From: an uncultured Bacteriovoracaceae bacterium
GTDB taxonomy: Bacteria; Bdellovibrionota; Bacteriovoracia; Bacteriovoracales; Bacteriovoracaceae
Length of the DNA: 19,477 bases
Reading direction: 5' to 3'
NCBI GenBank assembly: GCA_937923325.1
Contig: CAKZUQ010000036.1
Span: 1 to 19,477 of the forward strand
Below are positions 1-6,595 of this stretch, in pieces (the stretch's first letter is position 1; each line of letters opens with the position of its first letter). Below the pieces are notes generated by a model that was not told where the DNA came from, searched no databases, and saw nothing but the letters and a program-made list of their open reading frames with translations. Position numbers and translations under genes: made by a program.

Positions 1-310
1 TTTCTATTCTCCTAAAGTAAGTACTAAATATTTTTGCAAAATCCTCTATTTCTTGGTTAGAAGGTGTACCCCAAACATAACTTCGAATTTTCGTTCTAGC
101 TTCTGTTTTAAGTGTAATATTTTGAGTTTTTTTCTTTTTTACTCGCCGAGTCTTTTTATGAGCTAATACACATTTTTTGCAACTACTATCTGTTCTGTTG
201 CCTTTTTTATAAAACTCTGAGATCGGCTTAATTTTTTTACACTTAGTGCATTTTTTTGAAGGAAAAGGGAGGCTTGTACCTCCCTTAGAATCACTCTGGT
301 GTGATATTAC
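1..310 (-). CDS. Partial four-cysteine zinc-finger protein, start unresolved
   Basis: The minus frame is open from 310 to the window edge and encodes a zinc-finger signature: KCTKCKKIKPISEFYKK, then DSSCKKC, then a very basic stretch (RRVKKKK). The spacing CxxC, about 18 residues, CxxC with a conserved Phe resembles the N-terminal zinc module of endonuclease-VII/HNH-like phage and plasmid proteins; this is pattern recognition only. The frame has no ATG, GTG or TTG before the cysteines. Two routes could supply a start: a +1 shift from the end of the upstream ribbon-helix-helix gene, or a GTG at 294-292 (overlapping that gene's TGA) followed by a -1 shift on the A7 tract at 251-257. One extra A in that tract would give a continuous reading frame. 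A sequencing undercall, a mutation or programmed slippage all fit. The C-terminus lies outside the window. Confidence 0.5.
265..286 (-). other. Perfect 8-bp hairpin, possible terminator or SD mask
   Basis: AAGGGAGG and CCTCCCTT are perfect reverse complements separated by a 6-nt loop. On the minus transcript the stem begins 4 nt after the TGA of the ribbon-helix-helix gene and is followed by UUCC. The U run is short for an intrinsic terminator. The left arm also reads as a very strong Shine-Dalgarno sequence that the right arm would mask. It could attenuate, terminate, or influence the frame change inferred for the zinc-finger gene. Confidence 0.4.
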
Positions 311-635
311 TTATTCCTCTCTTGCGTTGTTTTCGTGGCTTTGATGAGGCCACTTGTTTAAGAGTATCTTGTAAAAATGATTCAATGTCAGCGTCATTTG
401 ACAGGTTATTGAGTGCATTCTTAACAAATCTCTTTGAGTCAAAGTGAGAGTTAATGATCATACCTTTTTCCTTATCAAATAGATTCTTGAAAAAAGAGTT
501 AATACAATAAGAGACAAGATTTGATCTTGAAACTTTGCAGTAACTCTTTTGTTGATTGACTTGAGAAATCATTTGATCAAGATTCTCATAGGCTTCATTA
601 CTCAGCTCTAATCTGATGAACTTTTTTGTTTTCAT
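291..635 (-). CDS. Ribbon-helix-helix-like DNA-binding protein
   Basis: A 114-aa basic protein. Residues about 4-50 have the layout of an RHH fold: a short strand (FIRLELS), a helix (EAYENLDQMISQV), a turn, and a second helix beginning VSRSNLVSYCINSFF. The rest is helical and ends in a Lys/Arg tail (KPRKQRKRG). RHH proteins encoded in transfer operons are often relaxosome accessory factors (MobC/TraY-like) or repressors. Which applies cannot be read here, and a plain hypothetical protein is possible. The start is supported by AAGGGAG 7 nt upstream and by an ATGA overlap with the stop of the lipoprotein gene. The next frame downstream carries a zinc finger and may be the continuation of this protein after a frameshift. 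Confidence 0.6.
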   Translation of the reverse strand: MKTKKFIRLELSNEAYENLDQMISQVNQQKSYCKVSRSNLVSYCINSFFKNLFDKEKGMIINSHFDSKRFVKNALNNLSNDADIESFLQDTLKQVASSKPRKQRKRGISNITPE

Positions 636-979
636 TGAGAACTCCCTTTCTTCTTGTATGGAATCTCTAGAGGTGCTTGTTCATCTTGAAGCCCAAAAAC
701 TCCAAACTTTTCAAGATTGAATAGAGTTTCCTTTCTTACATTTTCATCTCTTTTGATTAAGGACTTATGAATGAAGTAACTTGATACTCCTCCAATTAAG
801 GCCCCTATAACTCCAAATTTAACAGCATCTTTTGAATTATGAGGCTGTTTCAATGGAGCTAAGGATAGTCCTATTGCTATACCACTTGCTGTCCCTAAAG
901 ATAGAGATCTATTTATAGTAGAGCAGCTAGAGATAAGTAGTGTTGTTAATATTAAGTAAAATAGTTTTGTTGTTGTCAT
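632..979 (-). CDS. Glycine-zipper lipoprotein of the transfer operon
   Basis: A 115-aa predicted lipoprotein. A hydrophobic signal with lipobox LISSC places the lipidated Cys at residue 19. The mature part has two small-residue-rich hydrophobic stretches (around GTASGIAIGLSL and GVIGALIGGVSSYF) like those of glycine-zipper outer-membrane proteins, followed by a charged tail. It lies at the far end of the T4SS operon, and no lipoprotein sits between virB6 and virB8. It could therefore fill a VirB7-like role or act in entry exclusion; both ideas come from context only. GGAG lies 5 nt before the ATG. It overlaps the ribbon-helix-helix gene through ATGA, so the two are probably co-translated. Confidence 0.6.
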   Translation of the reverse strand: MTTTKLFYLILTTLLISSCSTINRSLSLGTASGIAIGLSLAPLKQPHNSKDAVKFGVIGALIGGVSSYFIHKSLIKRDENVRKETLFNLEKFGVFGLQDEQAPLEIPYKKKGSSQ

Positions 980-998
980 AATTTCTCCGAATTGTTGT

Positions 999-1139
999 TT
1001 ATTTTTCGTAATGTTGTTTGATTTGCCTATATCCCCATACAGTAATAGAATTAGATTCTTTGAATTTCTTTAAATTATTCAATATTTTTAGTATGTTAGG
1101 ATGAAAAGGCATATTTCTAGGTCTGAGAAAAATGTCCAC
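999..1139 (-). CDS. Candidate 46-aa small protein
   Basis: Between the replication-relaxation gene and the lipoprotein gene a minus-strand frame runs from a GTG at 1139 (or ATG at 1112, giving 37 aa) to TAA at 999. The product is basic and compositionally protein-like, with KILNNLKKFKES followed by ITVWGYRQIKQHYEK. It stops 19 nt before the next start. No good Shine-Dalgarno sequence precedes either start, so it may be a remnant or chance. I recognise no family. Confidence 0.3.
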   Translation of the reverse strand: MDIFLRPRNMPFHPNILKILNNLKKFKESNSITVWGYRQIKQHYEK

Positions 1140-1173
1140 AGTTCACATCATGCTATATGACCTAGTTTGAGTG

Positions 1174-1977
1174 TTACTTATTTATAGTTGAGGTAGCACT
1201 TGTTTTAGAAAAAAATACCAATGACTTTTCCTCTTTAATCACCTCATCATAAAGTTGATAAAATATCTTAACAGGAAGATCTCCATAATATTTCCTATCA
1301 ATAGATATCACTTTATCTAAAACAGCTTGGCTCTTACAAATATAATAAACAGCTTCTAATCTTGACGTAGTATAAACTTTTGAAAAAAAGTGATGATATC
1401 TTTTTTGCGTTTTACTACTGTGTTCGTATTCAATCGCCACAGGGTAATATGTATCAGCTTTTTTATTCAACAAAAAAATAGCATCGTGTCCATTATCATG
1501 AAGACGTGTTAAGTCGACTTTACTGTTTCTTGTAAGACCAGCTTGTAATAAGTTCTCAGGGTAATACTGTGTGACCTCTTTATAGTTAATAAGGCTTAAA
1601 TAAATATCTCCTAGTCTAATATCATGATTTTTAGCATCACTGCGAAGTTCTTGACGATTACACTTACCATTAGGATCAATATATTCCTTAAAAGCTTTTG
1701 GTGTTAAGCTATATGCTTTTCTAAATGCACCAGTTTCAGTCTCCAATGGTATTACTTTTATTAGGTTTACTTGTCTTAAGATCTCTAATCTTCGTAAAGC
1801 AACCCTTAAAGAGGCATTTGGAAAGAACTTCTTATGAAGTTGTTCTCTGGATGCAATTTTGAACATATATAAAAAAGAAAATATTTGCTCATCTCTTTTA
1901 GTGATAAACACATTTTTCTTTCTTGTCTTCACTCTATCCATCACAAGCACCATTTTGCTTAACTTCTTTATGGCCAT
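1174..1977 (-). CDS. Replication-relaxation family protein
   Basis: A 267-aa protein matching the plasmid/ICE replication-relaxation (Replic_Relax) layout. An N-terminal winged-helix region starts at TKRDEQIFSFLYMF and continues through REQLHKKFF to LRVALRRLEILRQVNLI. A C-terminal domain contains DAIFLL and then VAIEYEHSSKTQKRYHHFF, with the E-x-E and downstream Lys/Tyr typical of the family. Members usually sit beside FtsK-like coupling ATPases in conjugative elements and are thought to act on plasmid DNA, possibly in relaxosome function; their biochemistry is poorly defined. The gene overlaps the coupling-protein gene by 44 nt. Internal ATGs at 1953 and 1941 are alternative starts, the latter giving an 8-nt overlap. 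No other candidate relaxase is visible nearby. Confidence 0.75.
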   Translation of the reverse strand: MAIKKLSKMVLVMDRVKTRKKNVFITKRDEQIFSFLYMFKIASREQLHKKFFPNASLRVALRRLEILRQVNLIKVIPLETETGAFRKAYSLTPKAFKEYIDPNGKCNRQELRSDAKNHDIRLGDIYLSLINYKEVTQYYPENLLQAGLTRNSKVDLTRLHDNGHDAIFLLNKKADTYYPVAIEYEHSSKTQKRYHHFFSKVYTTSRLEAVYYICKSQAVLDKVISIDRKYYGDLPVKIFYQLYDEVIKEEKSLVFFSKTSATSTINK

Positions 1978-3454
1978 CTATTACAGCTTCTTCTTTGCGT
2001 CCCATTGATCTTATGTGTATTTCTTCTCGCGTTGGAAACTTTTCTCTTTGCTTAGCATTTTCTATCTCAATTTCAGCTCTTTTAAGAATGTACTTTTCAC
2101 TGATAAGTGGCACTTGAACTTCTTCATAAGATGCAAAGCTATTCCAAATACAGCGACCTTTTATTTTAGGTATATCCAGTGCTCTTTTGTTTCCAAGTAC
2201 ATTTAGTGATCCGGCTAAAGTCTTTTGAGCGAATGCAAAGCGCCCCTCAACATTTTCTTGAACTGTAGTGTTAAGTGTTTCCTTTGTGATTTTTTGTGTT
2301 GCAAAGACAAGATTGATAGCAGCCGCTCTCCCAAGCTTTGCTAAACTATCAACAAGAGATCTAGCTTGTGCTGTATAGTCAGCTTCTTGTGGATTAGCAG
2401 GGGTTTTATCAAAAAGTACAGAACACTCATCTATAAGAATAATGATTCTATCCCTAGCATCGCGTAACGGATCAATTTGGTTTCTTCTATTACGCTCTAG
2501 GAACTTGTAACGATCATCCATAACTTCTTTAAGATCTTTTAGTAATGATACTGCTGTTTCAATTTCTTTAGAAATATACACATTTGGAAAATCTTTAAAG
2601 ATCTGTGCTTCAACTCCATTTTTAAGATCAAGTAAGTAAATACGTTTTCTTCCCGGAGAATCCAATAAGCCCATAACAACCTGACGAAAACAATTGGATT
2701 TTCCTGATCCAGTTGTTCCGGCAATCAAAAGGTGCGGCAGTTCAGCAATTTTTTGTGTTACAACACCACTATGTCCCTGTCCTACGATAAAAGAATCATC
2801 GTCTGTTAGTTCCATTTTCACGCTTTCATAGTTACATGCTTTAGTGAGTGGTTTCTTGTTAAGAAAGATTTCAACTTGTTTCTTATTCACTATTTCATCA
2901 ATACTTTCAATATAACCACCAAAGGCCATATTCATCGTATTGAAAGCTCCATCTGTAGTGTACTTTTCCTTGGGAATACCTGGACTTTGAACGAGAATCT
3001 TATCTCGACCAAGAGTACAGGGAGTGATATCCAATACTTTTGGTGTATCACCATTGCCATTTTTGATACCTAACATATTAAGGTTGTTTTGATATTTCTT
3101 TTTCCGATGAGCGTAACATGCTCCTAAAAAGAAAATGAATGTTAGATAGAAAAGAGCTAATCCTGTAAAACCAAGTACAAATTGATTTACATCAAATACA
3201 AGATACTCATGTAATTTAAAGCTAGGCCATCCATTAAGATGTCTAGCTGCAAAAAAATGTAATGTTCTTGAATAAAAGAACGAAAAAACAAAAAGATTGA
3301 ATCCAGCAAATAGTGAAACTTTGTGAATTTTATCGTTCTTAAAAAATCTTTTAAACTCCTTAATTCCATAATAAAATGATCTGAAAAAAGAAAGGATAAA
3401 ATCTCCGACTTTATCCCAGTTAATGTTACTTTGTGTTTTTTGTTGTGTTGTCAT
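1934..3454 (-). CDS. FtsK/SpoIIIE-type conjugative coupling ATPase
   Basis: A 506-aa membrane ATPase. Two hydrophobic segments (about residues 46-62 and 92-114) anchor it. The motor domain has Walker A GTTGSGKS at 246-253, Walker B IIILIDE ending at 342-343, and a FATQK sensor motif after GRAAAINLV. LPHLLIAGTTGSGKS and LDLKNGVEAQIF are typical of the FtsK/SpoIIIE branch rather than VirD4/TraG. There is no gamma (KOPS-reading) domain and the length is modest, so this is not the chromosomal FtsK. As in TcpA-class coupling proteins, it should feed DNA to the T4SS channel encoded just upstream. AAAGGA lies 6 nt before the ATG, which overlaps the virB10 stop as ATGA. Confidence 0.88.
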   Translation of the reverse strand: MTTQQKTQSNINWDKVGDFILSFFRSFYYGIKEFKRFFKNDKIHKVSLFAGFNLFVFSFFYSRTLHFFAARHLNGWPSFKLHEYLVFDVNQFVLGFTGLALFYLTFIFFLGACYAHRKKKYQNNLNMLGIKNGNGDTPKVLDITPCTLGRDKILVQSPGIPKEKYTTDGAFNTMNMAFGGYIESIDEIVNKKQVEIFLNKKPLTKACNYESVKMELTDDDSFIVGQGHSGVVTQKIAELPHLLIAGTTGSGKSNCFRQVVMGLLDSPGRKRIYLLDLKNGVEAQIFKDFPNVYISKEIETAVSLLKDLKEVMDDRYKFLERNRRNQIDPLRDARDRIIILIDECSVLFDKTPANPQEADYTAQARSLVDSLAKLGRAAAINLVFATQKITKETLNTTVQENVEGRFAFAQKTLAGSLNVLGNKRALDIPKIKGRCIWNSFASYEEVQVPLISEKYILKRAEIEIENAKQREKFPTREEIHIRSMGRKEEAVIDGHKEVKQNGACDG

Positions 3455-4362
3455 AATGTTCCTTTAAAACGTTTTGTTAAATTTATAATTACTGCCGTGT
3501 TTGATGAAACAGTCACATAGTTCTGTTGTGATTGAACATCGCTTCCAAATTCTTGAACTTCAGAACTGGCAACTTCTCCAAGTCCATTGATAAGAGCGTT
3601 CTTTGCTGTTGACTTTGCAGTGACAGCTCCTGAGTTTCCAAGAGCTTCTTTTTCCACAAGAACATCGCTCATACCAGCAACCATCTTCAATCCAATTCGA
3701 GTAGCTATCTTGCTGGCCTTAGTATTATGGAAATCTCCAATAATTCCTTTTTTGTAATCTTTAGTATCTAAGGCCAGAGCTGAAATCGAGTATTCTCTTC
3801 CATTTGGAAAAATCACTTTATTAAAGTTGATGTTTACTCTGTCACCAGCTTGATAACTAGCTTTTCCAAGTAGAGTTGATGATTTTGGAATGATTTCTAA
3901 GCCATTCTTATTAAGCCCATAACTTACAGTTACTTGAATCTCTTCATCTAAGAATCTGGAATCAATATCCTGTACAAGCTTTCCTATGAATTTAGTCGTT
4001 GTAGGTAGAGCATTACTTTCTTCATGCCCAGGCCTGTAAAAGACTTGTTTCATTGGTTTTCTAAGTTTTACCCTTTTGCTTTTCCTTCTTTTTTGACTTA
4101 GCTTTTTTTCTTGTCGTGCTAGTTCCTCATTTGAAACATAAGGCAAACCATTCTCATCTGTCAGAGTGATATTATTACTTTGAATCCAAATATTATCAGG
4201 ATTATTAAATCTCACCCTGTGAGTAGAAAGAGAGTCACTTTTAAAGATCATTTGGAAAGAGCCAATAGCAATTACTAGAATAATCATTAGTGTTGCTGCA
4301 CTTTTTATTTTAATTGTTGTTTTATCCATTTTCTGATCAAAAAAGATCTCTTTTATATTCAT
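3451..4362 (-). CDS. virB10: VirB10/TrbI-type T4SS core protein
   Basis: A 303-aa inner-membrane-anchored protein with a short cytoplasmic N-terminus, one membrane segment at about 21-39, a charged linker (QEKKLSQKRRKSKRVKLRK) and a C-terminal TrbI/VirB10 beta-barrel domain from about residue 118. Diagnostic stretches include the STLLGKASYQAGDRVNI region, FNKVIFPNGREYSISALALD and a VASSEVQEFGS helix region near the end. VirB10 bridges the inner and outer membranes and gates the T4SS channel. It is shorter than Agrobacterium VirB10, mainly in the linker. The start overlaps the upstream stop as ATGA, but the nearest good Shine-Dalgarno is about 20 nt away, so translation probably depends on coupling. 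An internal ATG at 4329 is possible but would trim only 11 residues. Confidence 0.88.
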   Translation of the reverse strand: MNIKEIFFDQKMDKTTIKIKSAATLMIILVIAIGSFQMIFKSDSLSTHRVRFNNPDNIWIQSNNITLTDENGLPYVSNEELARQEKKLSQKRRKSKRVKLRKPMKQVFYRPGHEESNALPTTTKFIGKLVQDIDSRFLDEEIQVTVSYGLNKNGLEIIPKSSTLLGKASYQAGDRVNINFNKVIFPNGREYSISALALDTKDYKKGIIGDFHNTKASKIATRIGLKMVAGMSDVLVEKEALGNSGAVTAKSTAKNALINGLGEVASSEVQEFGSDVQSQQNYVTVSSNTAVIINLTKRFKGTL

Positions 4363-5048
4363 TTTTTTTGTTTTCTTAATAACTTTCTCCTTTGCAATGA
4401 CACTGTATAGGTATAGAGACTGGTTTTAATTACTAGGTAAGGAAAGTAATCTTTATTACTTTCTACAAAACCTCTGAACTTCACTTTGTTTTTTTCTCTT
4501 TTTCCCTCGATGACTTTAGATCTCTTAAGTTTACTCTTGTAACCAAGAAAGACTTTAAGCTTAGAAGGTAGTTTATTAGAACTTGTGATATTAAAATCAA
4601 CAATCTTTAGTCCTTGCCCAGTTTTTACAAACCAATAATCTAGACTTAAATTCTCTTTAAGCTTGATTTCATGGATTGCTCTGCCCTTTAAAACTTTTCT
4701 TTTACTTACAGGAACTTCTTTCCAGAATATCTTTACAAGGTCATCATGCCTTTTATTTTGGACATGAAGATATATCCCGAAGCTTCTGTTCTTAGTGTAT
4801 ATAAAAAAGTTTGTTGATGTTTGGCCAAGTGGCTGAACAGCGATATCATTTCCAATATACTCAAGTGAAAAGTGAGAACTATTTCCTGAAATAACCTTTA
4901 AGGGTTTTTCTTCAAATCTTAAGACTGTTGTTCTTCCAAGCTTTAGATAAGCCGGTGCTATAGTGTACTCATCGAGATATAAGTCTCTCACTTTTCCAGC
5001 ATAGGCCATGGAACAAATAAAAAAGAGCAGTATGCTAATTGACTTCAT
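4359..5048 (-). CDS. VirB9-position secreted T4SS protein
   Basis: A 229-aa protein with a clear Sec signal (MKSISILLFFICSMAYA, cleavage before GKV) and a beta-rich mature region. Between virB8 and virB10 it occupies the virB9/traK slot of the core complex. The position, signal peptide and size suit that role, but I do not see a textbook CagX/VirB9 C-terminal motif, so the name rests mostly on synteny. An upstream ATG at 5078 would bury the signal peptide behind ten extra residues. The ATG at 5048 has AGGAG 9 nt upstream and is preferred; it overlaps the virB8 stop by 14 nt. The C-terminus is strongly basic (RRKLLRKQKK). Confidence 0.65.
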   Translation of the reverse strand: MKSISILLFFICSMAYAGKVRDLYLDEYTIAPAYLKLGRTTVLRFEEKPLKVISGNSSHFSLEYIGNDIAVQPLGQTSTNFFIYTKNRSFGIYLHVQNKRHDDLVKIFWKEVPVSKRKVLKGRAIHEIKLKENLSLDYWFVKTGQGLKIVDFNITSSNKLPSKLKVFLGYKSKLKRSKVIEGKREKNKVKFRGFVESNKDYFPYLVIKTSLYTYTVSLQRRKLLRKQKK

Positions 5049-5616
5049 ATTCTTCGACTCCTTTGACATACAACCCATATGGGTTAAATTTGTCCTGATC
5101 TCCTCTGATGAGATAAAGAGTTACTTGCATTGGCGAAATTAAAGGAATGCCATTTACTCGAATAATTCGATCAAATTTAGCGTGTGCAACAGCTCCATCA
5201 ATCTTGATTTGAATATTAGCTACATATTGAGAGATTTTTTTATCCTTTATAGGTTTTCTCTTTTTAAATGCTGCTAATAAGCTTTTTTTGTACTGTGGAG
5301 TAATCCAGTTTACAATCCTTTTAATTACCAGTTCAGAACTAAATCGATCCCAACTGTAACGCTCTTTTACAAAGCTTTCTGTAAAATGGGAGATTTCAGA
5401 AATACCGACTTCAATTTTTCTCCTTTTGGCCCATGTGTAGATTCTTGTATCATCAACTTTTTCAGTGATAACAATTGGATCTTTTAAGGCTAGATTAATA
5501 AATAATGTGCTTAAAAGAGTGATTACTCCCAAAAGAATGAGAATAACGACTCTTAGAGTTTTGATCATTTTAAAAAAATGATCAATGTGGTTAAGTGTGT
5601 GAATATTTTTATTCAT
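5035..5616 (-). CDS. virB8: VirB8/TraE-type inner-membrane T4SS protein
   Basis: A 193-aa protein with a short cytoplasmic N-terminus, one membrane segment at about 22-43 and a periplasmic NTF2-like domain. The order and content (SFVKERYSWDRFSSEL, a Y-x-x-x-L helix, then AKFDRIIRVNG and a final strand pair) fit VirB8/TraE assembly factors, which nucleate the T4SS inner-membrane platform. An ATG 27 nt further upstream exists, but the ATG at 5616 has AAAGGAAGG 3 nt away and starts inside the virB6 stop region with an 8-nt overlap, so it is the better start. Family assignment rests on topology, size, synteny and weak motif similarity. Confidence 0.75.
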   Translation of the reverse strand: MNKNIHTLNHIDHFFKMIKTLRVVILILLGVITLLSTLFINLALKDPIVITEKVDDTRIYTWAKRRKIEVGISEISHFTESFVKERYSWDRFSSELVIKRIVNWITPQYKKSLLAAFKKRKPIKDKKISQYVANIQIKIDGAVAHAKFDRIIRVNGIPLISPMQVTLYLIRGDQDKFNPYGLYVKGVEEYEVN

Positions 5617-6508
5617 CGTCCTTCCTTTTGTTTTTAAAATCAACTTTGATTACATTGTTTGCTAAATCTCTTTTCTTTAGAGATTCGTTTTTAGGTTGTC
5701 GCATTTCTTTTGTTTGATTTAATTGATTTGAAAATTTTTCTCTTCCTCGTGTAAAGTTTGTCGCGACAGTTTCTTTTCCTCTGTTAATACCTCTTTTTGA
5801 TACTCCTTTTAGCGTTTTCATTACAGCGTATGCTGGAGCTACCGACATTGAAGTTGCTAAACCTGATAATCCATCAGATAAAAGAGACTTTGTTGCAAAG
5901 GGAACAAAAAGCATACTTAGTCCAATGCAAAGATTAACTAGCATTGTCGTAAATAAGTCATCCCACCCTGATACATTTTGTCTGGTAGCAAGCTCTAGTA
6001 AAATGACTCCAAGCAGGCTCCAAATTATCTTCCAAGTAACAACCTTGATTAATCCTTTATAAAGATTCGATGTAATGAATGCGGTTTTTTCAGATAAATA
6101 CATCAAGATCATCAGTGGTGAACAAACATAGAGTATTGACCAACACAGATGAATAATTACATGGGAGATAAAAACTCCTAGATAAGCAATCAGGTAAGAT
6201 AAAATACCTATAGAAAAAAGAAGTGCTTCTTTTACTTTAAAGAAATTAACTTCATTTTTATTAAAGTTATTCCAGAGGTTCCCTAAGACTTTTGGGAGAT
6301 TGTTAATCCCATTAATTCTCTCTGTTATCCCATCTCCTAACATTGAAATCATTCCCATTACTTCCGTAAAAGTAATTAACAGTAGAGTGGAGATAAAGAG
6401 TCTTTTTAAAAGTGATACTGGGTTTGGTTGTCCATTTGTTTTGAAAATTTCTAAAATCAATAAAACTACAAAAAATGGTAAAAGTAGTACCCAGTAAATA
6501 TCGATCAT
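5609..6508 (-). CDS. virB6: VirB6/TrbL-type polytopic T4SS protein
   Basis: Polytopic inner-membrane protein with about six hydrophobic segments (approximately residues 5-22, 36-56, 95-115, 118-138, 155-172, 186-206), a conserved-type SPLMILMYL stretch and a basic C-terminal tail (RGREKFSN to FKNKRKDDE). VirB6/TrbL proteins form part of the substrate channel. The span given starts at the first in-frame ATG, but that ATG has no Shine-Dalgarno sequence and lies inside a hairpin. The same frame is open and protein-like upstream (EARIDLSWLTDICQNLRSE) until 6579. The well-placed start at 6585 is in another frame and would reach this one by a -1 shift at AAATTTG, giving a 325-aa product. The true gene is therefore probably 5609-6585 with a frameshift or a missing base. 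Confidence 0.82.
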   Translation of the reverse strand: MIDIYWVLLLPFFVVLLILEIFKTNGQPNPVSLLKRLFISTLLLITFTEVMGMISMLGDGITERINGINNLPKVLGNLWNNFNKNEVNFFKVKEALLFSIGILSYLIAYLGVFISHVIIHLCWSILYVCSPLMILMYLSEKTAFITSNLYKGLIKVVTWKIIWSLLGVILLELATRQNVSGWDDLFTTMLVNLCIGLSMLFVPFATKSLLSDGLSGLATSMSVAPAYAVMKTLKGVSKRGINRGKETVATNFTRGREKFSNQLNQTKEMRQPKNESLKKRDLANNVIKVDFKNKRKDDE

Positions 6509-6518
6509 CTCGGATCGA
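6501..6518 (-). repeat. Inverted repeat covering the virB6 downstream ATG
   Basis: TCGATC, a 6-nt spacer and GATCGA form a 6-bp stem whose loop and right arm contain the ATG at 6508-6506. The structure would hide this start codon and agrees with the view that translation begins upstream. Confidence 0.4.
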
Positions 6519-6523
6519 AGATT

Positions 6524-6537
6524 CTGACATATGTCAG
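6524..6537. repeat. Perfect 14-bp palindrome
   Basis: CTGACATATGTCAG equals its own reverse complement. It lies in the protein-like 5' extension of virB6, about 28 nt downstream of the suspected slippery site. It could be a protein-binding site or fold as a 5-bp stem with an ATAT loop. Confidence 0.45.
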
Positions 6538-6546
6538 TAAGCCAGC

Positions 6547-6585
6547 TTAGGTCGATTCTGGCCTCAAATTTTGTTGTTTATTCAT
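6547..6585 (-). CDS. Frameshifted 5' end of virB6 or 12-codon leader ORF
   Basis: Directly after the VirB5-like stop there is an AAAAGGA Shine-Dalgarno, 5 nt, then ATG AAT AAA CAA CAA AAT TTG AGG, ending in TAA after 12 codons. The codons AAT TTG are preceded by A, giving A AAT TTG, the X XXY YYZ layout of -1 slippery sites. After a -1 slip the frame continues as EARIDLSWLTDICQ into VirB6. A 7-bp stem (AGGCCAG with CTGGCTT, one G-U pair, 12-nt loop) begins right after the heptamer. Either this is the true virB6 start needing a -1 frameshift, or one A is missing from the A4 tract through mutation or sequencing, or it is a short translated leader. Confidence 0.5.
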   Translation of the reverse strand: MNKQQNLRPEST

Positions 6586-6595
6586 AGTTGTCCTT

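Noticed and set aside
2015..3073. Plus-strand and alternate-frame open stretches across the coupling ATPase gene
   Set aside because: They overlap a gene with clear Walker motifs and show low-complexity, Phe/Ser-rich translations typical of antisense shadows.
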